A stretch of 64,000 bases of DNA from Polytrichum commune. Lineage: Eukaryota > Streptophyta > Polytrichopsida > Polytrichales > Polytrichaceae. The notes under the pieces were generated by a model. That model searched no databases. It was not told the DNA's origin and saw only the letters and a list, made by a program, of their open reading frames with translations. Within the stretch, counting starts at the first letter, position 1; the number at the start of each line of letters is the position of its first letter. This document shows, piece by piece, positions 23,336 to 33,249 of the stretch. The stretch lies in the NCBI GenBank assembly GCA_950295325.1, contig OX485803.1, positions 13,828,001-13,892,000 of the forward strand. The letters run 5' to 3'. The translations under genes and the position numbers were made by a program.

Positions 23336-26300
23336 ATGCAAGGTAGGACTCGCTCACAAAAACCAAGTTTGATAGTAGGACTAGAGAAATCTACTCGAAA
23401 GAGGCGGTCCTCTAAAATCAGTGATAGATTAGAACAAGATAATGTTAGAATAGAGAGTTGTTTGAACGTCGAACCTAGGACTAGGTCAATTCTAGACACC
23501 TTAGAACTTGGAGCTCAACTTGAAGAGGAGATCACTCCCTCCAAATTGAGTGGTGAAACTTCTTCGGAAAATTACACACTTAGAGAAGAATTCCCGGTAG
23601 AAGTTGATAGGGGATTGTTGAATAGTTCACCGGTCACCATGGCCGAGGAACGGGGGATGGATCCACCACCCATACCCCCAATTCCGCCCATACCTCCTAT
23701 ACCTCCAATAGACCCATTGGTTAGGCCAAGAGGCCTACCAATTGTGGTTCCACAAAATTTAGCGGCGATGGATATGCCATCTCATCTCCCTAAATTTTAT
23801 GGGACCAAGGATGAGATACCCTCTCGGCACATGGAACGGTATATCGAACGGTTGGCTAGCTTCCTCATAACCGACCCGGGTTATTGGTTAGTGTGGTTTC
23901 CTACCACTCTAGAGGGGGAAGCCTATGAATGGTATCGGGATCATGCCGAGGGACATTTTAGGGGATGGGAACAATTACAAAGGGAGTTTCTTAACGAATT
24001 TAGGCCGGAAGTGGGTCAAAGTACCGCATTAAGGGCATTGTCGTCATTGAAGCAAGGAAGGGAGGAAGAAATTTCGGCTTATATTAGGAGGTTTGATTTA
24101 GTGTGCACTAGATTTGTGGGTACCATGCTCAACGACGACACGCTAAAGCAATTTTTCATTCAAGGGTTTTTTAAGTCCGGAACTATTAGGGGTGTTCTAG
24201 AAAGGAATCCCTTGACATTGGCGGATGCCAAGCGTGCGGCTAGAGATATTGAAAACTTGGATAAAGATCACGAAAGGCTATGGAGAAGGGAGGATGAATT
24301 GATCCCACAATTCATCCCCATACGCCCTAGGGTGGTAGCGGTAGAACCCGCTAAGTATGAGAACCAAATTCCATATGCCATTGTGGACACCGGTCCCCGA
24401 CCTTTAGCGGTTAGGGAACCGGCACCTCTTTTGGCACTACCGGCCCCTAGAACGGATCCACACTTGGAGGAGGTTGAGAGAAGACTAGGTGCTAGCCAAC
24501 TAGGATTCCAAGAGGCTATGATAAAACAAATGCAAAGCCTCACGGATCAAATGTCATTAATGATCCGGAGTCAACAACCGGGGCCTCCACCCCCGGTTGA
24601 GTCGGGTAGGCATTCTTCCGGATTATGGTGTGTCCAATGTGGCCAACCGGGCCACACGCGTCAATTTTGTAGAAGTGGACAAAACCGTGACCAAAGAGGA
24701 AACGGTAACCCACCTCAACAAAATCAACGAGGTCAAGCGCCACCTCACTATGGAAATGGAAGCAATAGAGGACCACAACCTAGAGGGCAAGGTGGCCAAA
24801 ATTTAGAGAAGAAGGAATTTCATCCCTTTTGTGGAAGGTGGCACGCTCAAGGACAATGTTGGTCCGAAGGTCAAGAGTTTAATTGTAGCAATTGTGGAGG
24901 AAGTCATCCCTCGGATACGTGTCGCCAACCGGACAAAATAATTAATGTCCCTTACCCGGTGGCTAATCCACAACAACAAGCAAGGGATAATATGCGAGGT
25001 GCTAGGCCACAAGGAGTACCGGCCAATGAACTTAGGCCACCTAACTTATACTATGACCATAGTAATGCTAGGCAAACTTTTCATCCACCGGCGGGCTTGC
25101 AAACTACAACCGGTTACATTCCAATACAAAATAGACAAGGAGTTCCACCTAATGGTAGTAACGGGAGACAAGCGCCTCCAACGGATCCGGGACCATCTAA
25201 CTCCCAAGATGTTAGGTTCATGGATGGAGTGTTGGAGGCCACATGTGATGACATGCTTCCTCTCCCAACGAGAATTGGAGAGGAGCAAAGTCAATGGCCT
25301 CCTCACACCAATGCTATTACATATGAGTTAGTGAAGGGTAAGGGTGTGGTTGAAGAAGCACCTGCACTAGCGGTAACTACTAGGGCTAGGAGAGGGGATG
25401 CCCCGTTGGAGGTAGGAATAGGAGAGCAAGGAAATTACTCTTCGGATGAAGAGATTAATCTCTCCGAGTTGCATAGGGTAGCTAGAAGAGCTACTAAGGA
25501 TGTGGAGAGGGAAAATATAATTTTACAAGATAGGGAGAGGACTAATGCGGTACATGACTTGGATAATAGCGATGTGGGTGAATGGGAAGGACCGGGGGTT
25601 CCCGTAGACGAATTCGACGTAGTGGGTAATTCTAAGGTGGAAAGATCTACCGGGTACGACTTGTGGGCGGACCTTAGTACACTCAAGGCGGATATTACTT
25701 TCGGCCAACTATTGGAAATTTCACCCACGGCAAGGAAAACATTAAAGGAGGGAATGCCGGTACACAAGAGGATGAGGAAGGTGAAAGCTAAAATAGCCGC
25801 TAGGATCCAATCACAAGGTGGAAGAGACGTGAAAGCTATAGAAATAGAAGTTGTTATAGTAGATAAGGTGGTTCCTAATGTGCTAGTCGACGGAGGGAGT
25901 AGTCTAAATATACTACCGGAGGATACTATGAAAAAATTGGGACTTGGACTCACGGGGCCTTCACCTTTGGTCATAAATATGGCAAATCAAAGTTCGACTA
26001 CGCCTTTGGGGATGATCAAGGATTGTAGAATGACTACGGGAGGTGAGGAGTACTTGGTCACCTTCCATGTCATTAAAATGCACTCCAACAAGGACACCTT
26101 CCCCATTTTGCTAGGTAGGCCTTGGTTGCGGATGGCGAATGCTATGGTCAATTGGGGTGGACCTAAACCATCCATCACTTATGGTCCGGAGGGTAATAGG
26201 GTCATAGTGTCCATTGGTTCATTAGAAGGATGGATGAAGAAGGAGATGTATTTGCCATTGGAGAAGGAAATTGATGACTTAAACGAGAATGAAATTGGCA

Positions 26301-26797
26301 AGGCATTGGTGGGAGTCGTCCATCCCGAAGGTCAAAGGGTTGTTATAGATTCGGGCTCGGGAAGTCTAGGTCCTAATTTTTACAATTATGGGGATAATGG
26401 GGATTATGCCCAATGGCTAAGGGAGTACCCCGAGTCCGAGGTTGATGTAATGGTTACATTTCACCAAGTAGGCTTAGGGAGTGAATTTCCTAGTGTTAGT
26501 TTAGGAGAGGGCTCATTGTTGGAGCCATGTGAGGTGCTCACCGAGGAAGAGTGGGTTAGCGGTGGGTTAACACCTTGGGTAGATGACGTGGAAGAGGGTG
26601 AGGTTAGTTTAATTCATGTAGATGGGACTCAAGAGGAGGATGTGATTATTGAGTCATCGAAATTGGAGGAGCCTTTACATTTCAAAACCACGTCTACGGG
26701 GATAGTTGTAGGTCAAGATGTGAAAGATTACCCCAATGTGCCTTCCGATTGGTATCGGAACAAAGAGGAACAAGCACATGTGTCGGAAGCGGATTGA
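23336..26797 (+). CDS. gag-pro: Gag-protease polyprotein of the Ty3-type element
   Basis: 1153 codons, ending in TGA. After a Lys/Arg-rich start and a Pro/Ile repeat at about residues 110-125, a retrotransposon Gag capsid domain occupies about 150-290 (EGEAYEWYRDHAEG, then FIQGFF). A CCHC zinc knuckle, CVQCGQPGHTRQFC, lies near residue 432, with a second Cys/His cluster (CSNCGGSHPSDTC) beyond it. An aspartic protease active site, VLVDGGSSLNIL, lies near 850; DGG in place of DTG occurs in several plant Ty3 lineages. Gag builds the particle and the protease matures it. The frame is intact throughout. It stays in register with pol beyond the single stop, which argues for recoding and against two independent genes. 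Confidence 0.95.
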   Translation: MQGRTRSQKPSLIVGLEKSTRKRRSSKISDRLEQDNVRIESCLNVEPRTRSILDTLELGAQLEEEITPSKLSGETSSENYTLREEFPVEVDRGLLNSSPVTMAEERGMDPPPIPPIPPIPPIPPIDPLVRPRGLPIVVPQNLAAMDMPSHLPKFYGTKDEIPSRHMERYIERLASFLITDPGYWLVWFPTTLEGEAYEWYRDHAEGHFRGWEQLQREFLNEFRPEVGQSTALRALSSLKQGREEEISAYIRRFDLVCTRFVGTMLNDDTLKQFFIQGFFKSGTIRGVLERNPLTLADAKRAARDIENLDKDHERLWRREDELIPQFIPIRPRVVAVEPAKYENQIPYAIVDTGPRPLAVREPAPLLALPAPRTDPHLEEVERRLGASQLGFQEAMIKQMQSLTDQMSLMIRSQQPGPPPPVESGRHSSGLWCVQCGQPGHTRQFCRSGQNRDQRGNGNPPQQNQRGQAPPHYGNGSNRGPQPRGQGGQNLEKKEFHPFCGRWHAQGQCWSEGQEFNCSNCGGSHPSDTCRQPDKIINVPYPVANPQQQARDNMRGARPQGVPANELRPPNLYYDHSNARQTFHPPAGLQTTTGYIPIQNRQGVPPNGSNGRQAPPTDPGPSNSQDVRFMDGVLEATCDDMLPLPTRIGEEQSQWPPHTNAITYELVKGKGVVEEAPALAVTTRARRGDAPLEVGIGEQGNYSSDEEINLSELHRVARRATKDVERENIILQDRERTNAVHDLDNSDVGEWEGPGVPVDEFDVVGNSKVERSTGYDLWADLSTLKADITFGQLLEISPTARKTLKEGMPVHKRMRKVKAKIAARIQSQGGRDVKAIEIEVVIVDKVVPNVLVDGGSSLNILPEDTMKKLGLGLTGPSPLVINMANQSSTTPLGMIKDCRMTTGGEEYLVTFHVIKMHSNKDTFPILLGRPWLRMANAMVNWGGPKPSITYGPEGNRVIVSIGSLEGWMKKEMYLPLEKEIDDLNENEIGKALVGVVHPEGQRVVIDSGSGSLGPNFYNYGDNGDYAQWLREYPESEVDVMVTFHQVGLGSEFPSVSLGEGSLLEPCEVLTEEEWVSGGLTPWVDDVEEGEVSLIHVDGTQEEDVIIESSKLEEPLHFKTTSTGIVVGQDVKDYPNVPSDWYRNKEEQAHVSEAD

Positions 26798-26800
26798 CGG
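26795..26800 (+). promoter_or_regulatory. in-frame UGA-CGG: candidate translational readthrough site
   Basis: The stop TGA at 26795-26797 is followed by CGG. The pol frame continues in the same register with no further stop until 29573-29575 and has no ATG near its start. UGA followed by CGG or CUA is the known leaky-stop context of several plant RNA viruses such as tobraviruses. Readthrough here would give a Gag-Pol fusion. This is inference from context; no downstream RNA structure was computed. Confidence 0.6.
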
Positions 26801-29575
26801 TACGTGGATGTGAAATTAAAGAATGGAAAAACCCGACAAATGAAGATGGGCTCCAAATTGGGGGAGAAAGAGGTTAGGGAGTATAGCAATTTGGTGGATG
26901 AGTTTAGTGATACTTTTGCATGGTCCTACGATGAGCTTAAGGGAATTCCTAGGGAAATGGTAGAGCACCGGATTCCTTTAATTCCGGGGGCGAGGCCAAT
27001 TAGACAAAAGGAGAGGAGGATGAATCCTCAATTGCAATTGTTGGTGAAAGCGGAATTGGAAAGGTTATTGAAGGCCGGGTTTATCAAGCCGGTGGAAATC
27101 ACGGATTGGGTTTCTCCTATGGTCTTAGTAAAGAAAAAAAATGGGAAATTAAGGGTTTGTGTCGACTATAGGAAATTGAATTCGTGCACACAAAAGGATC
27201 ACTTCCCCTTACCTTTTATCACCTTGTTGCTTGAGGAGGTTGGAGGTCATTCGCGATATACCTTTATGGATGGGTATGCGGGTTATAATCAAATTTCCAT
27301 AGCCCTCCAAGATATCCATAAAACGGCTTTTACTACACCTTGGGGTACTTTTGTGTGGGTAGTGATGCCATTTGGGTTATGTAATGCCCCGGCTACTTTC
27401 CAACGATTAGTAATGTATATCTTCACCGACTTGTTGTTCAAATCCATGACCGTCTTTGTGGACGATTTTAGCACACAAAGTAATGTGGATGATCACCTAC
27501 ATTGTGTTAGGGAGGCATTGGTTAGGTGTAGGAAGATGAGGTTAGCATTGAACCCGGATAAGACATTTTTGGGAGTGAATAAGGGAGTGTTGTTGGGTTA
27601 TGTTGTTAGTGAGAAAGGTAGAGAACCCGATCCGGATAAGATTGCGGCCATAAACGACTTGGCAACTCCAACCAATTCCAAGGGGATCTCTAAGTTGTTA
27701 GGACATGTGGGATGGTACCGGGAACTTATTCCTAATTTTTCAAAGATAGCGGTGCCCATTACCCATTTGCTCAAAAAGGATGTCAAATTCGAGTGGACGG
27801 ATGCTTGTCAAAAAGCCTTTGAGGAATTGCGGGATAGGTTGAGCACCTATCCGGTGTTGATACCACCCAATTGGGGTAAACCTTTTCACGTCTATTGTGA
27901 TGCTAGTAATGTGGCAATAGGGAGTGCGCTTTGTCAAGCAACGGGAGAAAAAGAGAAGGATCAACCTATAGCTTATGCGAGTAAGCAATTGACCCCCGCC
28001 GAAAGAAACTACTCTACAACGGAGAGGGAGTGCCTAGCCATGGTGTTTTCCGTTAAAAAGTTTAGGCATTACCTCATGTGCAACCCGGTTGTATTTTTTG
28101 TTGACCACATGGCTATCAAGTATCTAATTAACAAGGCGGAGTTAAGTGGTAGGTTAGCTAGGTGGGTTTTGTTATTAGAAGAATTCGACTACACGGTGGA
28201 ATATAAACCGGGTCGTATGCATTTACAAGCGGACCACTTGTCTAGGTTGTCGGAGGAGATAGGACAAAATCCGGTAAATGATATGTTAGTAGATGATAGC
28301 CTCTTTGTGGTCACTTCTACACCGGAGTGGTATGCGGGCATAGTGGAATTTCTAACAACCCACAAGTTGCCCAAAGAGTGGACAAAAGAAGAGAGAAGGA
28401 AGGTGAGGGTAAATAGTAGGCAATTTGTTGTAGTGGGCCATAGGTTGTTTAGAAGGGGGTCCGATGGTATTTTACGACGATGCGTGTCAAAAACGGAAGT
28501 TGAAGCGATTTTAATCGCTTGCCACGATAGCGCTTGCGGCGGTCACTTCTCGGGTCAACTCACCGGGCAAAAAATACTTAGAGCGGGCTACTTTTGGCCT
28601 ACACTATTTAAGGACGCCCATGACTATGTAAGGAAATGCGACGCTTGCCAACGGTATGCCCGAGACGACCTTAGAATGGAGATGCCTTTACATGTATCAT
28701 TACCCTTAATTCCTTTCGAAAAATGGGGCATCGACTATGTGGGTGAGGTCCATCCCCAATCTTCAAAAGGAATGAAATATATTGTGGTGGCAACCGAGTA
28801 CCTCACCAAGTGGGCGGAAGCCAAAGCGGTGAAGACCGACACGGCGGAACACGCGGCAACATTTATGTACGAAAACATAATTTCGCGGTTCGGGGTGCCG
28901 AAGATCCTAGTAAGCGATAGGGGTACTCACTTTTTGAATGACTTGATTCGAGAGATGACAGAGAAATTTAAAATTGATCACCGGAAGACTACTCCCTACC
29001 ACCCACAAACCAATGGACAAACGGAAAGGGTTAACGGAATTTTGGTGAGTATACTACGCAAGACGGTTATAGACTCGAAGCGGGATTGGGATACGAAACT
29101 AACGGCGGCACTTTGGGCATACCGTACAACCTATAAGGTAACTACGCGTGCTACACCATTTTCCTTAGTCTATGGTCTTGAAGCGACACTACCAATCGAA
29201 TATGAAGTCGAGTCACTTAGGGTGGCCGTGAGTACGAGACTTACCGAAAGTCAATCCTTACGAAATCGACTAACCGATTTGGAAGCACTTGACGAAGGGA
29301 GGAGAATGGCGGCTCAACATATTGAGGCAACCCAAAGAAGGAGAAAGATTACTTTCGACAAACGACATAAGAGAAGGGCCCTAACACCGGGAATGATGGT
29401 CATGATTCAAGACGCACGAAAGCTTGAATTTCCGGCGAAATTCAATGCGGTATGGTTAGGACCTTACCTTGTCTATGAGGTCTTTCCTAATAATTCAATT
29501 CAATTGGAAACGTTGAATGGTGAGCTCTTTCCTACCCGTACATCGGGAAGTAGATGTAAGGAGTACCGAGCTTGA
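26798..29575 (+). CDS. pol: Pol polyprotein: reverse transcriptase, RNase H, integrase
   Basis: Open from the codon after the UGA, about 925 codons. Residues below are counted from GTG 26804. The reverse transcriptase has VLVKKKNGKLRVCVDYRKLN near 105-125, MPFGLCNAPATFQR near 187, and the catalytic box FVDD at about 218-221 (usually YVDD). RNase H has FHVYCDAS near 360. Integrase has an HHCC zinc site near 573-615 (ending CDACQ) and a catalytic D-D-E triad at about D643, D704 and E740, the last two 36 apart as in D,D(35)E. A GPY-type segment (WLGPYLVYEVF) lies near the C-terminus, and no chromodomain follows. There is no ATG in the first 20 codons, so expression needs readthrough or cleavage of a fusion. 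All catalytic motifs look intact. Confidence 0.95.
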   Translation, partial: RYVDVKLKNGKTRQMKMGSKLGEKEVREYSNLVDEFSDTFAWSYDELKGIPREMVEHRIPLIPGARPIRQKERRMNPQLQLLVKAELERLLKAGFIKPVEITDWVSPMVLVKKKNGKLRVCVDYRKLNSCTQKDHFPLPFITLLLEEVGGHSRYTFMDGYAGYNQISIALQDIHKTAFTTPWGTFVWVVMPFGLCNAPATFQRLVMYIFTDLLFKSMTVFVDDFSTQSNVDDHLHCVREALVRCRKMRLALNPDKTFLGVNKGVLLGYVVSEKGREPDPDKIAAINDLATPTNSKGISKLLGHVGWYRELIPNFSKIAVPITHLLKKDVKFEWTDACQKAFEELRDRLSTYPVLIPPNWGKPFHVYCDASNVAIGSALCQATGEKEKDQPIAYASKQLTPAERNYSTTERECLAMVFSVKKFRHYLMCNPVVFFVDHMAIKYLINKAELSGRLARWVLLLEEFDYTVEYKPGRMHLQADHLSRLSEEIGQNPVNDMLVDDSLFVVTSTPEWYAGIVEFLTTHKLPKEWTKEERRKVRVNSRQFVVVGHRLFRRGSDGILRRCVSKTEVEAILIACHDSACGGHFSGQLTGQKILRAGYFWPTLFKDAHDYVRKCDACQRYARDDLRMEMPLHVSLPLIPFEKWGIDYVGEVHPQSSKGMKYIVVATEYLTKWAEAKAVKTDTAEHAATFMYENIISRFGVPKILVSDRGTHFLNDLIREMTEKFKIDHRKTTPYHPQTNGQTERVNGILVSILRKTVIDSKRDWDTKLTAALWAYRTTYKVTTRATPFSLVYGLEATLPIEYEVESLRVAVSTRLTESQSLRNRLTDLEALDEGRRMAAQHIEATQRRRKITFDKRHKRRALTPGMMVMIQDARKLEFPAKFNAVWLGPYLVYEVFPNNSIQLETLNGELFPTRTSGSRCKEYRA

Positions 29576-29636
29576 CTAGGCAACTTACCCTTGGAGCAAG
29601 AGATGTTTGGATTCATCCCCCGATGGTCGCCAATTA

Positions 29637-31801
29637 TGTGAGCCCAAAAGGGTGCCCACATTTAGTCTTAGACCCTTGAAACGTTAGTTGATGCACTTTG
29701 AAGTAGCATGTTACTTCACAAAAATATAAAAAGAGTGAAATGTTAGTCTTAGAAGTACCATGTTGTAAGAGGCTAGGATGTGAGTTGTTATTGTGTTTTT
29801 ACCTTCGGAAGGATTTGAGTGAATGAGGATAGGTAAGGAGAACTTAGATTGAGTAGTTAGTGAGTAGGCTAGTACAAATGGATGGAGACAACCAAAGTGA
29901 CTCAAGAGGCAAGTGCATTCGAATTGGGATGAATGGAGGATCACATGGAGCGCACAAGTGGACCACCTCATCATGGCCACTTAATGGGGAAGGCCCAAGG
30001 AAGAATGCAAGGTGGAGGATAAGCAAATTCTCAAAGCACCAATCAAATCACGAGCTAAGCATCGTGGTTTGAATTAAGTGGTGAGCGACGATTTGGGAAA
30101 GTAAGGGGAGAAAGTTATGGCGGCGGAAAGCGAAGGAGGCTAAGTTTGGGTTGAAGCATCCCAAGTTTGGTAAAGTGTGGTAGGTAGAAAGCCAAGGCTA
30201 GTTAAATGTTCGAATTAGGATCCTTGTTGATCATTTGAGGGAGGAAGACTTAGAAGATAGGATTGGCGCCTACTAAGTAGGAGGAAATCTCAAGGGCTTA
30301 TCGTGAGCCTTGAGGGTGCTCACCCCCTCAAGCTTACTATATAATCCCTCATTCTTCCCTCACTCACTCTCTCTTTCCTTTGTGCTCCAAGGCACCCCAC
30401 GAGTTATAAGTGTGGGTGTGGGAAGCCATATTGGAGCACATGTGTGTGCTTAGTTTTTAGTTTGAGAGCCAAGGCTTGTTAGCCTTGAAGAGGGCTTGAC
30501 CTCTTGGTAGAATTAGTGTTGACGTGAAGGATTTTAAAGTTAATTCATGATTCCAATTTGTGGTACTTAAAGTTCATGTTTTGAATACACGTGGTTGCAA
30601 GTTCCATGTTTAAGAGTTGAGCACTTGATGTCGTGATGAGTGCAAAAATATACTTGTATGGATTAGTTAGTCTTAGTGAAGTTAGGAAATTCTCTCTCCC
30701 CCTCTCCTCTCTAGGATTTTAGGATTTTAGGATTAGAGAAGAATTGTGTGATTAGAAAGGGGTTGTTAGTAGAATTAGGGAAATTAGGTAGGAAGATTAG
30801 TTAAGGGCTTGAATAATTAGTGAGGTAGTTGGGGATTACAACTACAAAGTTGTGGGTTCATGAAGGAGCTGGGTTTATGAAGGAGCTGGGTTTGTTTAGT
30901 TAGAAAGTAAAGAGCTGGGTTTATGAAGGACCTGGGTTTGTTTAGTTAGAAGCTAAGGAGCTGGGTTCATGAAGGACCTGGGTTTATGAAGGACCTGGGT
31001 TTGTTTAGTTAGAAGCTAAGGAGCTGGGTTCATGAAGGAGCTGGGTTTATGAAGGAGCTAGGTTTATGTAATTAGAAAGTAAAGAGATGGGTTCATGAAG
31101 GAGCTTAGTAGATAGCCTACCTAATTAGCTCATAGACAAGTAGTTAGTTACATTATGCTAGTTAGTGTTATGTGTGGCTTTCACAAGTAAATGTATTTGA
31201 GATTGACTATAGAGAATAGTGTTTTTTTTAACACTTGCATCCTCTCTTTAAAAATAAACCACGTGCACAACTTAATGGAGAATGTGGAGCACTCTCGCGA
31301 TGGCAAGACAAAGGAAGCAAAGACCAAAGGTGCGAGGGAGAGATTGACATAAGTCACATAAGTATTTCTTAATACTTAAAGGCTTATGTACGGTATGGAG
31401 ACACCAATTGAGACCTCTTATAGTAGCGATACGGAATACACAAGTGATAGTTCAAGTGGTAGTATAGAGTCAACGGCACGGACTCCATTTAGGAGAGGGA
31501 TATCCTTAAGGGCTTGTGTAGCTAAAGCAGCCGGATGGACGTTAGAAGCAAACAAAGACAAAATAGCACCCGAGCATAAGGAGGTTAAAATAACATAGTT
31601 AACTTGTGCATTCTCCACATACGTATTGAAATCGTACATTGAGTTGTTAAAAGTGAAATTCCAGTTAAATCCAAGACCACTTGAAGGGTGAACATTGCAC
31701 TATGGACTCATCCAAGTCCAAATCCAATACCGCGGAGGAATGTGAGCCCAAACCCACTACTCGGACTACGGACGCTTAAGGGTGGGGGGTTTGGCCTCAC
31801 A
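29637..31801 (+). repeat. 3' LTR with an extra 335-bp segment
   Basis: 2165 bp, nearly identical to the 5' LTR except for 31330-31664. It carries the TATA box at 30338 and the same tandem region at about 30854-31104. The bases just inside its start read GGTCGCCAATTA, not the usual purine-only tract. Confidence 0.96.
31330..31664 (+). other. GT...AG-bounded segment found only in the 3' LTR
   Basis: The 5' LTR runs CCAAAG directly into TTAAATCC. The 3' LTR inserts 335 bp that begin GTGCGA and end TTCCAG at that point. The segment contains a 70-codon Ser/Thr-rich ORF at 31386-31598, which is probably not meaningful alone. It could be an intron lost from the lineage that gave the 5' LTR, a deletion in the 5' LTR, or an insertion here. 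Confidence 0.7.
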
Positions 31802-32848
31802 CATACATAGGATACAGAGGCGGCCTACTCCTATTAATTCACAATAAACATGCATTCCCGGGTAACCTCTCCAAAATACCCACCCCCGCCGACGTATCAC
31901 CATTCCTCCAAATAACACGAATAGCAAATCAACCTTTACAACCTTGGCTCCTAATCAATCTCTACATGCCCTCACATGAAGATAACCTTCCTCTCATCCC
32001 CATCATACAAACCACCATAACCAACCAAATAACCACACATCCTAATCACACATATATCCTATGCGGAGATTTCAATATGGACATAGCTCTAATTGGCAGA
32101 CAAAATGACCAACAAAACACACCCCCGCAAACGGAAGACTATAATTGGCGATCATTTACAACCAGTCTTGAACTATCCTACGTCCCGACAAACATAACAT
32201 TCTCAAGACAAGGAGGACATAACTACACACAAAACAACTTAATAGATGGGTTTTTCATCAAAACCCCCCAAAATCATCAGCACCTCTACTACAAACCAAG
32301 ATATTCGGTTAAACTCTGATCATTTTCTCATACAATTACAAATTCCCCCAAACACACTAATCGCCAAATCACCCACTACCAACTCCGAACCACCACTAAG
32401 AATACTTAATCCCATCCCAAAAGAAAATATAGAAAACTTCCACACCAAATTTTTCGAGAAAAACTCCAACCAAATAGACGACCTCACACACCTATTACAA
32501 AATAACCACCTAACAAGCGAACAATGGCAACAAGCTTGCAATTCACTAAATACCCTTACCGACAATATTACCTCCATAGTCCTCGAGACAGGTAGCGCCC
32601 CACCCATTCCCACATTACCACATAGAATTACTAAGCAAGGCGGATACCTCCCAAAGAAATCCCAAAAAGAATGGAAAACACATCTTTCTACCTATCACCT
32701 AATCCGGAAGGCCATATACATCATAAAAAACAATCCCAATTGGCATAACCATCCCATTATTACACAAGGAATTAACAATCATAGTCACGTTACAATACCC
32801 CCACCACCAAACCCCCCCAAACAAATGAAACATGGATATAAAACTTAG
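31802..32848 (+). pseudogene. LINE 1: endonuclease and linker fragment, 5'-truncated
   Basis: Reading begins inside the APE-type endonuclease directly at the LTR edge: RGGLLLLIHNKHAFPGN, then LINLYMPSHEDN, CGDFNMDIALIGRQND (about 32060-32105), and, after a frame change near 32270-32290, LNSDHFLIQLQIPPNTL. A second segment follows, with ILNPIPKENIENFHT and KNNPNWHNHPIITQG. These align with the LINE at 39480-41310 on the other strand. Such endonucleases nick target DNA for non-LTR retrotransposition. The frameshift, plus a stop at 32848, makes it non-functional. Confidence 0.85.
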
Positions 32849-33249
32849 CAAATATCGCCAAAGAAGCTAAAAACAAAGCTCGCAAAATCACAACCGACTA
32901 TACCACCAAAAAAATCAAAAAAACCATATCCAAATACCAACAACTTTATGACAAGAGCCCCAAGACAATCAATAGAAAAGTTTTCAAAAATATGGAAACC
33001 CCCCATTCGATTGCCTCATCAATAGATTCAACAATATCTTTACAAGCCCAAATGACATTGCACGAGAAATACATGCCCAACAATCCATCAGTAATAGGCC
33101 AACCGTACCGATATGTCATTACCAACCAGATCACATTCCTCAATGCGTATGCGGAGTTAGACAATACCCATGGCACGACCTAAACGGGTATACTCTAGAA
33201 AAAAAAAAGTGAGGCCCTAATCCCCTTGCACACATATCTAAACCAAGAA

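Larger units (their letters stand above)
20598..31801 (+). mobile_element. Ty3-type LTR retrotransposon, near-intact
   Basis: An 11.2-kb element: 5' LTR 20598-22426, internal region 22427-29636, 3' LTR 29637-31801. The LTRs begin TGTGAG and end CTCACA, a perfect 6-bp inverted end pair. Domain order is gag, zinc knuckle, protease, reverse transcriptase, RNase H, integrase, which defines the Ty3 group. No chromodomain was seen. Aside from one 335-bp segment, the LTRs differ at only a handful of positions over 1.83 kb, so the element is young. The five bases outside the ends (CCGTG left, CATAC right) do not match, and the two flanks are unrelated sequence. Confidence 0.96.

Noticed and set aside
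25435-25974. 179-codon minus-strand ORF inside gag-pro
   Set aside because: Antisense shadow of a real coding frame.
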